DNA from: a virus | Length of the DNA stretch: 55,603 nucleotides | Direction: 5' to 3' (one strand) | IMG/VR virus record: IMGVR_UViG_3300044713_000025 | Span: 1-55,603 of that record | Shown here: one piece after another, positions 34,805 through 41,813 of the stretch | Position numbering within the stretch: position 1 is the stretch's first letter | Layout: each line of letters opens with the position of its first letter | Position numbers and translations under genes: made by a program | Notes under the pieces: generated by a model | Told to the model about the DNA's origin: nothing | Database searches by the model: none | Seen by the model: only the letters and a program-made list of their open reading frames with translations

Positions 34805-35067
34805 TTCGCCTTCCCCGTTCGGAAGCGGGGCGTAACCTCAGTACGAGCCAGCGACTGGACGATATTAGCTTTGGGAGCGACTGGAACGAGCTGGCGCTCG
34901 GATGGTCCCCAATGCTTATCGCCCGTTTCCAGGACTGAGCCGCGCATCTGACGCCGGATCAGCTCGGACATGGAGACGGAGTGGACCTGCGCCCGCTTAC
35001 GCCAGTCGGCCAGTTCTGCTGGCGTCACCCTGATCTCGACCACCTCAGTTTTCGCCTGTCCGGACAT
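34801..35067 (-). CDS. Ribbon-helix-helix protein (RHH-3, MobC-like)
   Basis: 88 residues from ATG 35067. Strand VVEIRVTPAEL, helix ADWRKRAQVHS and helix SMSELIRRQMRG are the RHH fold of relaxosome/MobC-type proteins. No ribosome binding site precedes the ATG. A predicted -10 lies 7 bases upstream, making a leaderless message likely. An inverted repeat (GGGACA-N11-TGTCCC, 35072-35094) overlaps the promoter. Sits between the small- and large-terminase genes. Confidence 0.7.
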   Translation of the reverse strand: MSGQAKTEVVEIRVTPAELADWRKRAQVHSVSMSELIRRQMRGSVLETGDKHWGPSERQLVPVAPKANIVQSLARTEVTPRFRTGKAK

Positions 35068-35071
35068 TGTG

Positions 35072-35103
35072 GGGACAGTAATCCAGCTTGTCCCTACAGT
35101 CAA
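35072..35103 (-). promoter_or_regulatory. Predicted promoter/operator of RHH-3
   Basis: Minus strand: TTGACT (35098-35103), 17-base spacer, TACTGT (35075-35080), 7 bases, ATG 35067. The inverted repeat GGGACA-N11-TGTCCC spans spacer and -10, a natural place for autorepression. Confidence 0.5.
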
Positions 35104-35107
35104 CGAC

Positions 35108-35455
35108 TTAGTGCCGCGTTTCCTCTGCCTCTTTGGTCACGGCGAGCGCTCGGCCAATCAAGTCCTCGATCGGCGCGCGGTTGTCCTCTATCGCATGGAG
35201 AATCGGGCCGCCATCCTTACCCGTCAGCTCATTCGGCTGCACTGGATTGCCCCACGCCCGGTTTAACAGCGCTACGCAAGCCATTGGCGAGGCTTTGGGA
35301 TTATCGCTAGCCATCCAGAAAGTCAGGCGTTTGATGGCTTCTGGCGTGTGCTGACGGGCGAGGGCTTGAACATCGACGATTTGCTTAGGTCTGCCGCCCG
35401 GATTGCCAGACTGACCCTTCTTCCATGACCCAGGAGTAGAAGATCGCTTTGCCAT
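35108..35455 (-). CDS. DUF5681-type protein, small terminase candidate
   Basis: 115 residues. The N-terminal GSWKKGQSGNPGGRPKQIVD is the DUF5681 signature, frequently found in proteins just upstream of large terminases. The helical rest (EAIKRLTFWMASDNPKA, CVALLNRAWG) fits a DNA-binding small terminase subunit. No clear ribosome binding site; TAAATA lies 6 bases before the ATG. Confidence 0.65.
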   Translation of the reverse strand: MAKRSSTPGSWKKGQSGNPGGRPKQIVDVQALARQHTPEAIKRLTFWMASDNPKASPMACVALLNRAWGNPVQPNELTGKDGGPILHAIEDNRAPIEDLIGRALAVTKEAEETRH

Positions 35456-35555
35456 GAGTGTTATTTAACTGATCTGAGCATAAGATGGTAGCTGGTTAGA
35501 ACGCAAGATTATTACGTGCGTTGGTGTTGACTTGCACGACGGATTGTAGGATTGT

Positions 35556-35975
35556 GTGGTTATCGAGAGCGGGGGTCCGGCGGGACACAAGGTCGAGAGT
35601 TTGGGTCCGACGAGACTAGACGCCAGCGATCGGACAAGGAGGCTCGCTAGAGAGGGACGTTTGGCCGTAATCCAGTCGAGCGCTCCATTTGATTATCTTA
35701 GGGTGCAGATGCCAATTTCTCCTGGGGCATCTGGTGGGCCATTGATCGACGAGAACAATAAAGTCATCGGCATTATTGATGCCGAGCCGTTCGGTTTTCC
35801 CCCAGACGTAGGGCAGCTTGCCCAGACTTACGGTGCCGGCCACATGATATCTTCGGGAGTTTTTATCGCTGGCGTCGATATATCGCGCGCAGTCGGAGAG
35901 CTAGCATATGCAATTATCGAGGGGGTGTCACCCGGCTCTGGTTATGGGATGCCGATTGAGTATCTACATCAATAG
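35556..35975 (+). pseudogene. C-terminal remnant of a trypsin-like serine protease
   Basis: 139 codons from GTG 35556 with no ribosome binding site. SPGASGGPLIDENNKVIGII is the catalytic-serine segment of S1/HtrA-like proteases, followed by a short C-terminal region. The His and Asp halves are missing. In the same frame, upstream coding-like sequence (GVDLHDG) is cut by a TAG at 35547. This suggests a decayed gene captured from a host. It is the only plus-strand frame between 35.5 and 38.6 kb and its end overlaps the opposing secreted-protein gene. Confidence 0.5.
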
Positions 35976-36183
35976 ATATGGTAGGATTGCCCGTAAGCGT
36001 AAAAAAGACGGGGCAGTCTTTGGTGCATTCTTCCTGCTTGTAGCCCATCGCAGCAGGGACGTTGGGAGATGTTGTCGAAAGCCAATATTGATCCTCGCCT
36101 GATGTCGCTGCCTGCGCAGCGACGACAAACGACAGCCATGCTACCAGACCCACGAACCGCTTAATCCGCACCCGGTTCCCCAT
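35914..36183 (-). CDS. Small secreted protein with signal peptide
   Basis: 89 residues. Basic start (MGNRVRIKRF), hydrophobic VGLVAWLSFVVAAQA and an Ala-x-Ala type cleavage site form a signal peptide. The mature part has two Cys (EECTKDCPVFF) likely to pair in the periplasm. No family recognised. A predicted promoter (36198-36226) and an upstream terminator (36262-36288) isolate it as a single-gene unit, like a moron. It overlaps the protease remnant by 62 bases at the 3' end. Confidence 0.5.
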   Translation of the reverse strand: MGNRVRIKRFVGLVAWLSFVVAAQAATSGEDQYWLSTTSPNVPAAMGYKQEECTKDCPVFFTLTGNPTISIDVDTQSASHNQSRVTPPR

Positions 36184-36197
36184 ATATCAAGGAGACG

Positions 36198-36226
36198 GTT
36201 GTAGCAGGGACCGTGGGGTAGTTCAA
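36198..36226 (-). promoter_or_regulatory. Predicted promoter of secreted-protein gene
   Basis: Minus strand: TTGAAC (4/6), 17-base spacer, TACAAC (4/6), 14 bases before the ATG at 36183. No clear ribosome binding site follows. Confidence 0.35.
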
Positions 36227-36261
36227 TTAGTTGCTTTTTCCTGGGTGGCCTTCCACCTGAG

Positions 36262-36288
36262 AAACGCCCTCGCCAACTGGCGGGGCGT
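36262..36288 (-). terminator. Candidate intrinsic terminator
   Basis: Minus strand ACGCCCCGCCAGTTGGCGAG then GGCGTTTCTC: a GC-rich, slightly imperfect stem followed by a short U-rich stretch. It lies after the gene ending at 36361. Confidence 0.45.
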
Positions 36289-36360
36289 CTTAGGCTTCGT
36301 GTCAGTTGTTGGCGTGTGTGCGGCCCACCGCAGGGCCAGATGGGCGCAGGGTTGCGGGTA

Positions 36361-36591
36361 TCAATCAAGGTTGTGGACCTCCCACAGACTATTCTCGCAC
36401 ATTTCCACAAACCGTTCTGCGTTACGGCAACCGATGACTTCAACGTGCTGCTCGCCGGTTCGCATGTTGCGAAGGATCGCAGCCGGGTGTGTGATCCAAC
36501 CGATCGCCTCCCAGTATTCTCCCGTCTCGCCGTCGCGGTAGATGTATCGCCGCGGCGTCGCCGATCGGTCGAACTGACGCAAGCCGGTCAT
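36361..36591 (-). CDS. Small uncharacterised protein
   Basis: 76 residues, aromatic and charged (RRYIYRDGETGEYWEAIGWI; GEQHVEVIGCRNAERFVEMC). ATGA overlap with the coiled-coil gene. No known domain. Confidence 0.55.
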   Translation of the reverse strand: MTGLRQFDRSATPRRYIYRDGETGEYWEAIGWITHPAAILRNMRTGEQHVEVIGCRNAERFVEMCENSLWEVHNLD

Positions 36592-37127
36592 GCGCTGTGA
36601 TCCAACGCGTTCTGCGGCATGGACGCAGGGCCTTCCGTGATCGGAATAGCCACGGGTGCCGTCCAGTGACCCGCTATCTTCACCGTCGCCCGATTCTCCA
36701 GGTCCGCCAGCCGCCGGGATTGGTCCGCGTTCTTAGCCTCCAAGACCGCTATGTGGTCAGACCGAATGCGCGCTATCTCCTCACTTTCTGCCAGTCGGCG
36801 CGCGAGGTCGTCCCGTTCGGCCCGCATTGCTATACACGCGCCACGGTCCTGCTCGATGCGCTCTTGTAGTAGCTTGACCAAAACCGACGCCGCCTCGCTA
36901 GTAGCCTCCAGCTCGGCAATGCGCGCGTCCCTGGCCGTGACCTCCTGCGCCATGACAGGCATGTGCGGATTCTCAGCGTAGAGGCGCCCTAAAGCCACGC
37001 CAATAGCGCACTTGGGGCACGGCTGGTTGAACTCGCCATGGACACAGGCGTACAGGTCAACGCCACGCTCGACCGGGATATACCCGCCCATGTGGCGCTG
37101 GCAGAACTCCGTGGGTTCGTCGGTCAT
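36588..37127 (-). CDS. Zinc-knuckle and coiled-coil protein
   Basis: 179 residues from ATG 37127 (ATGA). N-terminal FCQRHMGGYIP, ACVHGEFNQPCPKCA forms a likely zinc site; residues about 70-145 are a strong coiled coil (ARIAELEATSEAASVLVKLL, RLAESEEIARIRSDHIAVLE). Found often in phage accessory regions; function unknown. Confidence 0.6.
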   Translation of the reverse strand: MTDEPTEFCQRHMGGYIPVERGVDLYACVHGEFNQPCPKCAIGVALGRLYAENPHMPVMAQEVTARDARIAELEATSEAASVLVKLLQERIEQDRGACIAMRAERDDLARRLAESEEIARIRSDHIAVLEAKNADQSRRLADLENRATVKIAGHWTAPVAIPITEGPASMPQNALDHSA

Positions 37128-37336
37128 CGGATACGCCCCTTTCGTTCGCGGGTGATAATCACGCCCTCTGGCTTTGGACCGAGACCGGCTTGCCATAGGT
37201 CAAGCTCTACCGTCACTTGGTGCATACGCTCATAGGTCGCGCGCCTATCCGCCGTCAGGCCAGAAATGAACTTCGTTTGCAGGTCTGGCGCTAGGTCCGT
37301 AATGCCGACGAAAGCCACCAGTTCCGCGTCGGTCAT
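37124..37336 (-). CDS. Small uncharacterised protein
   Basis: 70 residues, helical, basic end (IITRERKGRIR). ATGA overlaps at both ends. No domain recognised. Confidence 0.55.
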   Translation of the reverse strand: MTDAELVAFVGITDLAPDLQTKFISGLTADRRATYERMHQVTVELDLWQAGLGPKPEGVIITRERKGRIR

Positions 37337-37491
37337 CTCGATTCCCTCTGCTGGGTTGTGTCCACGGATGGATTAACTTCCTCTATTAGTCCGCGCCGCA
37401 ACAGGTTCTCAATCGCCCGTTCGGCCTGCGATGGACTTACATCACACAGGCGGCAAAGCTCCTCGACAGTGAGACCGCGCTCGTCTATCAT
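37333..37491 (-). CDS. 52-residue winged-helix-like protein
   Basis: ATG 37491 overlaps the stop of the broken zinc-binding gene (ATGA). LTVEELCRLCDVSPSQAERA then IENLLRRGLIEEV is a MarR/winged-helix type DNA-binding core. Likely a small regulator. Confidence 0.55.
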   Translation of the reverse strand: MIDERGLTVEELCRLCDVSPSQAERAIENLLRRGLIEEVNPSVDTTQQRESR

Positions 37492-37842
37492 GCGGCGGCG
37501 CTCCCCTTTGGCTCCAACGGCTGGAAATAGCCCGACTCCACCGCAGAGGCGGTCAATTCCTGGATGGTACACGCGTTGCCGTGATCTGTGGCGTGCTGCC
37601 ATAATTCGCCAAAACACGGTCCGCATTCGTGTCTCGGAAGCGCCTCGGCGACATACCACTTGCGGACACCGGCACACCGTAGGCATGTCTTGTATGACGA
37701 CGCGCGGCCATCCCAAATGCCACTGGGCGTACTCGTATTTCTCTCCGGGGAGGATTGGCTCGAAGCACTCACAGCACCGATGTCCCACCCGCGCCTTGCG
37801 CTCAGTCGAATAGAAGGCTTGCGGCGCGTCACAATCACACAT
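37488..37842 (-). pseudogene. Frameshifted zinc-binding phage protein
   Basis: The first half reads MCDCDAPQAFYSTERKARVG then HRCCECFEPILPGEKYEYA; the second half, in the next frame, reads SGIWDGRASSYKTCLRCAG then WYVAEALPRHECGPCFGEL. Removing one C from the GCCC run near 37732 joins them as EYASGIWDG, the usual sequence of this family (a zinc-binding phage protein with CxxC pairs). The downstream gene overlaps the second frame's stop (ATGA). Either a true 1-base insertion, an assembly error in a C-run or a programmed slip; a conserved slippery heptamer is not evident. Confidence 0.7.
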
Positions 37843-37844
37843 TC

Positions 37845-38099
37845 CTACCGCCCCCAACTCACATCCACCATGGGCGTCCGCGTCCCATTCTTAGCCCGCA
37901 GCCGCCAGTCCTCCGGCGCCTTGGACCGCCTGTGAACCCGCTCCAAGCCAGCCAGCCAGCGCCCTATCGACGCCGGAACCTCTACAATCCCCTTCCCCCA
38001 CCTGATCGGGATGTCCACGTGACAGCCCAGAAGGAGGGCAACGTGACGATGGGACCAGCCTATGGTACGGAGGGCGGATTCGAACTCGGATGCGGTCAC
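37845..38099 (-). CDS. Helix-turn-helix regulator
   Basis: 84 residues from GTG 38099 (GTGA with the basic protein). SALRTIGWSHRHVALLLGCH then VDIPIRWGKGIVEVPASIGR is an XRE-type HTH common in phage-encoded regulators of rhizobia-like hosts. ATG-free start supported by the overlap. Confidence 0.6.
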   Translation of the reverse strand: MTASEFESALRTIGWSHRHVALLLGCHVDIPIRWGKGIVEVPASIGRWLAGLERVHRRSKAPEDWRLRAKNGTRTPMVDVSWGR

Positions 38100-38251
38100 G
38101 CGTGATTCGGTTCGGTCATAGCGGCAATTTGCCGCGCCAAAGCTCGCTGGCGACGAGCCGCCCGCTTGGGATGACCCTTCAGTACGCGCATACGCGGATG
38201 GCCCCAACGAACCTGATAGGACACCTTCACCGCCTTCTTCTGCTGAGCCAC
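38096..38251 (-). CDS. 51-residue very basic protein
   Basis: GTG 38251 with CGGAG upstream. About one third Lys/Arg (GHPKRAARRQRALARQ). Too short for a wrapped domain; likely nucleic-acid binding. Coupled to the HTH gene by GTGA. Confidence 0.5.
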   Translation of the reverse strand: MAQQKKAVKVSYQVRWGHPRMRVLKGHPKRAARRQRALARQIAAMTEPNHA

Positions 38252-38690
38252 TACACGTTCTCCGTTTCAGCACCAGCAGTATGCCCGAATTATTGTCGGA
38301 TAGGAAGTGCTTTGTCGGATTAGCCGCGCAATCTTGTTGCGTTCTCTGGGCCGAGTTTTTAAGCAACTCCTAGCCTTGTACAGTACCAGCCACCCGCCGT
38401 CCTGCCTGCCAAACCGGGCAGCCCAGACAGTCGCAGGAGGCACGCCGAACCACGAACGAAGCGGGGAACTCCTGCGCCTCAGTCGTCGTCCTCTGGTGTC
38501 AATCGACGCACCAGCACGCCCGAACTATCAAGCCGGTGATACCCCGCACGCTGTCCTGTTTGGGTGGACCAGACCCCCGTCCTGGCAGCCTTGCGGCGTC
38601 TCCCGACGCTGCTGATCCTTGCCAGGGATCGACCCGGCTGCTGGGCAAGATAGGCTCAGGTTTCCAAGCATCCCCGCTGAAAGGCAGGAT
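38252..38690. other. 439-bp stretch without a convincing gene
   Basis: Several overlapping open frames exist on both strands, but none has a ribosome binding site, a recognisable motif or coupling to neighbours. It separates the minus-strand HTH unit from the plus-strand mini-gene pair at 38691-38902. Promoters for 38251 (minus) and 38691 (plus) should lie here. Confidence 0.5.
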
Positions 38691-38792
38691 ATGCAAGGGC
38701 TTTCTTGTGGGTGCGGTAAGCCCGCAGCGGTTCGACGCCTTGGCGCGGGCAACGACGGGTGGCAGATCGCCACCGGCAGGCCAGATTTGTGA
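38691..38792 (+). CDS. 33-residue plus-strand peptide
   Basis: ATG with AAAGG six bases upstream. SCGCGKPAAVRRLGAGNDGW looks like half of a zinc ribbon. The stop overlaps the next GTG (GTGA), the main reason to accept it. Confidence 0.4.
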   Translation: MQGLSCGCGKPAAVRRLGAGNDGWQIATGRPDL

Positions 38793-38902
38793 CCGAGCTG
38801 GCACGCGGCCTTTGTTTCGCCAAGATCATGCTCGGACTGCCGGAGTGGCCGGAACCAGCCTTTGCACGCAAGACGCATAAACGCGGGGGGACCGCGCATT
38901 GA
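38789..38902 (+). CDS. 37-residue plus-strand peptide
   Basis: GTG coupled to the previous peptide. TELARGLCFAKIMLGLPEWP is a compact helical segment followed by a basic tail. Ends 4 bases before the opposing gene ending at 38906. Function unknown. Confidence 0.42.
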   Translation: MTELARGLCFAKIMLGLPEWPEPAFARKTHKRGGTAH

Positions 38903-38905
38903 GCG

Positions 38906-39355
38906 TCAGTCCTCTCCGTCCAGCGTTATCTCGCCAGCTATGGGCTTGGCATCTTCCGTAGGGGCGTCCAGCCGCAACAGAGAAGTATCATCAGGAAAGG
39001 CGACGCCAAACGCGATCATGGCGTCCGCGATGTAGAACAGGACGTACCATCCACCCTTTGGGGTACTGTAGCAGGCTTCCTTGGCGGCCCACGCCAGTTG
39101 GGCTAACGGACCCCAAACCATGAGGTCTATTTTGTCTCGTCCGTCCCGACAAAGGTGTGATATATCGACACATTGCTGGGGAGAATATTGACCAGACTTC
39201 CACTCAGAGGCCCATTTCAGCCATTTTTCATATTTCGGTTGATGGCAGATTTTCTCGATCACGCCGTCCAAAGCGAAATTCAACAGCCGGACAAGGCGCT
39301 GATTCGGGTTGATCTGATGAAAGGCTTCGTGTGCTGGCCGTATCACGTGACGCAT
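38906..39355 (-). CDS. Uncharacterised helical protein
   Basis: 149 residues from ATG 39355 with AAAGGG upstream. EKWLKWASEWKSGQYSPQQC, LAQLAWAAKEACYSTPKGGW, then WYVLFYIADAMIAFGVAF: a Trp-rich helical protein with an acidic C-terminus. Resembles host-interaction proteins only loosely; no assignment. Confidence 0.55.
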   Translation of the reverse strand: MRHVIRPAHEAFHQINPNQRLVRLLNFALDGVIEKICHQPKYEKWLKWASEWKSGQYSPQQCVDISHLCRDGRDKIDLMVWGPLAQLAWAAKEACYSTPKGGWYVLFYIADAMIAFGVAFPDDTSLLRLDAPTEDAKPIAGEITLDGED

Positions 39356-39392
39356 GGTAAATCCCTTTCTGCGGGCAGTTTTTGTGAAGGCG

Positions 39393-39728
39393 TCACCGTC
39401 TGCCAGCCCAGTGGTAGCCACAACGATCGGCTTCCACGCGGGAGTCCAGTTCGATAACGAGAAGGGTGCCGGGCCAGATAGGATGTGACCCGATTGTCAG
39501 CAGGACAGGCCATCGCTTGGCGCGGTCCCGTTCGGCAATGGCGTTGGCGCTACGCTTACGCGCTCGGCGCCGCTTCTTTACTGGCTTAGGGCGAACAATC
39601 TCGCCAGTAAGCAGGCTTACACATGGGCCAGCCGCCCCCGCTGATTGATTGACCGAGTTCCACCATCCGCGCTTGCCAGCGGCGGCTCTGGTCTGCTGGG
39701 CGCCTGGATGCCTGCTGTTGCGGTGCAA
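39393..39728 (-). CDS. Basic uncharacterised protein, start unresolved
   Basis: The C-terminal part is convincing: PKPVKKRRRARKRSANAIAE, then RWPVLLTIGSHPIWPGTLLV. The N-terminal part from TTG 39728 is Arg/Gly-rich and could be out of frame; other frames overlap it. Real start may lie inside. Confidence refers to the C-terminal reading. Confidence 0.4.
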   Translation of the reverse strand: MHRNSRHPGAQQTRAAAGKRGWWNSVNQSAGAAGPCVSLLTGEIVRPKPVKKRRRARKRSANAIAERDRAKRWPVLLTIGSHPIWPGTLLVIELDSRVEADRCGYHWAGRR

Positions 39729-39896
39729 CGTACGTTCCCCATCGCGAAAAGGTTGGCGGGAACTTCATGGCTGTTGGGGTTGCACGGGACCGACAGGTTG
39801 CCTAATATCGGCGGCATAGCGGTGCCCGTGAACTGGTGCCTCAGTTCCAGTCAGAAACGCTTTCGCGAGCGAATTTGACCACCGCTATGAGACACC

Positions 39897-39936
39897 GGGG
39901 GCGCCAGCGTTGTCAAGGGGCAGCTTTGGCGCCCCC
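39897..39936. other. Perfect 10-bp GC stem-loop
   Basis: GGGGGCGCCA, a 20-base loop, TGGCGCCCCC. The same stem sequence (GGGGGCGCC / GGCGCCCCC) recurs at 48438-48472 with a different loop. It lies in a gap of about 200 bases with no convincing gene (39818-40016). No U-tract follows on either strand. Confidence 0.55.
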
Positions 39937-40016
39937 AATCTCAGGGGCTGGCCGGGCATTTTAGCTTCAGGACTCGCCCGTAGTTTCCTGGTTGCAGGAG
40001 CGCTACTTCGCCGCGC

Positions 40017-40403
40017 CTATAGCGACTCGTGGTATTTAGCCTCTCCACGCCCGAGGATGGCTGCGGCTATGACCGCACAGAAAGCCGCAATCCTGGCGTT
40101 CATGGTGACATGACTGCCAGCGTTGAAGGCGTCACCAGCACTGTCGGCTAATGCGCTGTCACCCTCACCGGCTGCTTCTTCCACAATCTTGGCGCACCGC
40201 TCACGTTCTGCGGCGCGGATCAGTGGTGCGATGGCGGCAAAAATACGAGTCGCCGTGTCCACCACATCAAAGTTGCACTGAGCAATATCGTCCGAGCGAA
40301 TGTCACTCGCACGGCAGCCGATCATACCTGCGAGCATTTCGTTGACTATGGTGTCGAGATAGCCCTCGCCCGCAGTCGTCTGGGTTTTACCGTCCGTTGG
40401 CAT
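40017..40403 (-). CDS. Uncharacterised early/accessory protein
   Basis: 128 residues, mostly helical; DTATRIFAAIAPLIRAAERE, RCAKIVEEAAGEGDSALAD, and a hydrophobic ARIAAFCAVIAAAILG near the end. Overlaps the previous gene's stop by 17 bases. No domain recognised. Confidence 0.6.
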   Translation of the reverse strand: MPTDGKTQTTAGEGYLDTIVNEMLAGMIGCRASDIRSDDIAQCNFDVVDTATRIFAAIAPLIRAAERERCAKIVEEAAGEGDSALADSAGDAFNAGSHVTMNARIAAFCAVIAAAILGRGEAKYHESL

Positions 40404-40731
40404 CGGCAGTCACCTCGTGGTCGAAGGCGTGAGCGGAGCATTTCGTGCCGGCGCCGCTAGGCGTTGGTCCGTATCCCTTGTGGCAGTCCCCCACGCTATC
40501 CTGCGAGTGCCACCACCAAGCGCATGTGCCGCAGCGCCGAGTGCTTTTTACTTCAAGCAACAAATCCGCATCGTTGTATTCGCCGCCAGCAAGCAAGCGG
40601 CGACAGCGTTTTTCTGTAGCCCGCAGAAAGCCCGCAGCATCGTAGGTGTCTTTCTTTTCGATGATGTCGGCTAAGTCCATAAGCCGGTTGGCTACGTCCT
40701 CTAGCGCGCGGCGGTACTTCACCTCATTCAT
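40387..40731 (-). CDS. Cys-rich zinc-binding protein
   Basis: 114 residues from ATG 40731 with AAGGAG 7 bases upstream. Helical first half; then CGTCAWWWHSQDSVGDC, GTKCSAH, a four-Cys site resembling short zinc-binding phage proteins. Overlaps the 47-residue HTH gene by 8 bases. Confidence 0.6.
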   Translation of the reverse strand: MNEVKYRRALEDVANRLMDLADIIEKKDTYDAAGFLRATEKRCRRLLAGGEYNDADLLLEVKSTRRCGTCAWWWHSQDSVGDCHKGYGPTPSGAGTKCSAHAFDHEVTADANGR

Positions 40732-40867
40732 CGCCACTCTCCTTCCCGATCCGTGGTCGCCGGCCGAGTTCCTGATACAGCGTCTTGACCGACAATCCGA
40801 CTTCCTCTGCTACCTGCTCAGTGGACAGACGCCGCTTGCGCCGATCCCGCCATAGCGGCCGACCCAC
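40724..40867 (-). CDS. 47-residue HTH protein
   Basis: GTG 40867 behind GAGG. LSTEQVAEEVGLSVKTLYQE is a classical helix-turn-helix, flanked by Arg-rich ends. An AlpA- or excisionase-like regulator is possible. No other annotation would explain this stretch. Confidence 0.6.
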   Translation of the reverse strand: MGRPLWRDRRKRRLSTEQVAEEVGLSVKTLYQELGRRPRIGKESGDE

Positions 40868-40912
40868 CTTGACCTCGTTTCATTCGGCGCGGTCGCTCGC
40901 CTAGTTGGTGAC

Positions 40913-41350
40913 TTAGCGTTTAGGCGACAAACCGACGTGCCTCGCTATGGCATTGATCGGCAACCTGTCTGACCTGACATCCAACCAGAATGGCGTGGCA
41001 GCCTCTAGTTTTCTGGCTGTATCGGCAGTCAGGTTGTCGGCGGATACCTGAAAGCCGCCCCTTGGGGCTGGAGGCTCCGTGGATGCAATGGCCTCTTGTA
41101 TCGCGGCTCGGGCTTCGTCCGCTGAAACACGGAACCACTCGCCGAATATGCGCCGGTCCTTCAACTGGTTATGCGCTTTTCTTTCAACGTCCCACGAATT
41201 GTTACATTCGTACTCGCCAAAGCAGCGCAGTCGTCCGGGATACCCAGGCTGTAAGTTATTCAACCTGTCTTGGATCAGGCGCGCAGAGGTGGCGCCGATC
41301 TTCATCGGTCCTTTGGGGTTTGACCCAGCGATGTAGACCTTACGAGCCAC
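40913..41350 (-). CDS. GIY-YIG nuclease (T5orf172/MUG113-like)
   Basis: 145 residues, GTG start. VYIAGSNPKGPMKIGATSAR carries the GIY/YIG-type strand pair, followed by RLNNLQPGYPGRL and Glu in DVERKAHNQL, the order of the T5orf172 domain. The C-terminal part is HTH-like (RLPINAIARHVGLSP). Free-standing, so a homing or DNA-processing nuclease; overlaps RHH-4 by 11 bases. Confidence 0.72.
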   Translation of the reverse strand: MARKVYIAGSNPKGPMKIGATSARLIQDRLNNLQPGYPGRLRCFGEYECNNSWDVERKAHNQLKDRRIFGEWFRVSADEARAAIQEAIASTEPPAPRGGFQVSADNLTADTARKLEAATPFWLDVRSDRLPINAIARHVGLSPKR

Positions 41351-41519
41351 GGGCTGCCTTCCTGCCTCTCTCCAAGGCCGCCGCGATCAGCATCTCGATC
41401 CACTTGGACAAAGAACGCTGGTCGGCTTGAGCCGCCGCCATTGCCGAGCGCTTCATCTCTGGCGTTACCCGGACGCCGATTATATCTTCCTTGCGGGAGG
41501 GTGCCTGCGGCTTTTTCAT
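41340..41519 (-). CDS. Ribbon-helix-helix protein (RHH-4)
   Basis: 59 residues. IIGVRVTPEMKRSAMAAAQ and SLSKWIEMLIAAALERG: clear RHH fold. No ribosome binding site; the predicted -10 TAGTTT lies exactly 6 bases before the ATG, so translation from a leaderless transcript is likely. The palindrome at 41550-41566 overlaps its -35 and is the likely autoregulatory operator. Confidence 0.7.
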   Translation of the reverse strand: MKKPQAPSRKEDIIGVRVTPEMKRSAMAAAQADQRSLSKWIEMLIAAALERGRKAARGS

Positions 41520-41525
41520 GGCTGA

Positions 41526-41554
41526 AAACTAGCCGCGACCGCAAACCTTGTCAA
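41526..41554 (-). promoter_or_regulatory. Predicted promoter of RHH-4
   Basis: Minus strand: TTGACA (perfect), 17-base spacer, TAGTTT, then 6 bases and the ATG. Back-to-back with the plus-strand promoter at 41562-41590. Confidence 0.55.
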
Positions 41555-41566
41555 ACACTGTTTGAC
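41550..41566. promoter_or_regulatory. Perfect palindromic operator between divergent promoters
   Basis: GTCAAAC-ACT-GTTTGAC, 7-bp arms with a 3-base centre, sits over both -35 boxes, so one bound dimer could block both directions. GTTTGAC also occurs at 1291 in the RHH-1 control region. Confidence 0.6.
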
Positions 41567-41590
41567 TTGCACTATCAGACCGGCTACAAA
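41562..41590 (+). promoter_or_regulatory. Predicted plus-strand promoter for the 41646 unit
   Basis: TTGACT (5/6), 17-base spacer, TACAAA (4/6). Gene start at 41646 with GGAG eight bases upstream. Confidence 0.55.
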
Positions 41591-41645
41591 GGTGGGTGAG
41601 AAGTCAACCACGAAACAACGACCAAGTGAACCCCGGAGACGAACG

Positions 41646-41813
41646 ATGAAAGAGACAGCCTTAGAGCGCCGAACGAAAGATGAATTGCGGACCTTGCTGA
41701 ACGAGATCGAGGCCGGTCAGCGACCATCTAATGTCGCGTTGGATGACGCGGTTAGGGTAGTCCTGCATCGACAGCAGCAAATCGCGGACAGGTTGAAGGA
41801 AGTCGCAGCGTAG
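41646..41813 (+). CDS. 55-residue helical protein
   Basis: ATG behind GGAGACGAACG. KDELRTLLNEIEAGQRPSN then ALDDAVRVVLHRQQQIADRL: two helices, charged. First gene of the plus-strand unit controlled by the divergent operator. Function unknown. Confidence 0.6.
   Translation: MKETALERRTKDELRTLLNEIEAGQRPSNVALDDAVRVVLHRQQQIADRLKEVAA

Noticed and set aside
39645-39878. 77-codon plus-strand frame
   Set aside because: No ribosome binding site, no homology pattern; overlaps the basic minus-strand gene whose C-terminus is more convincing.
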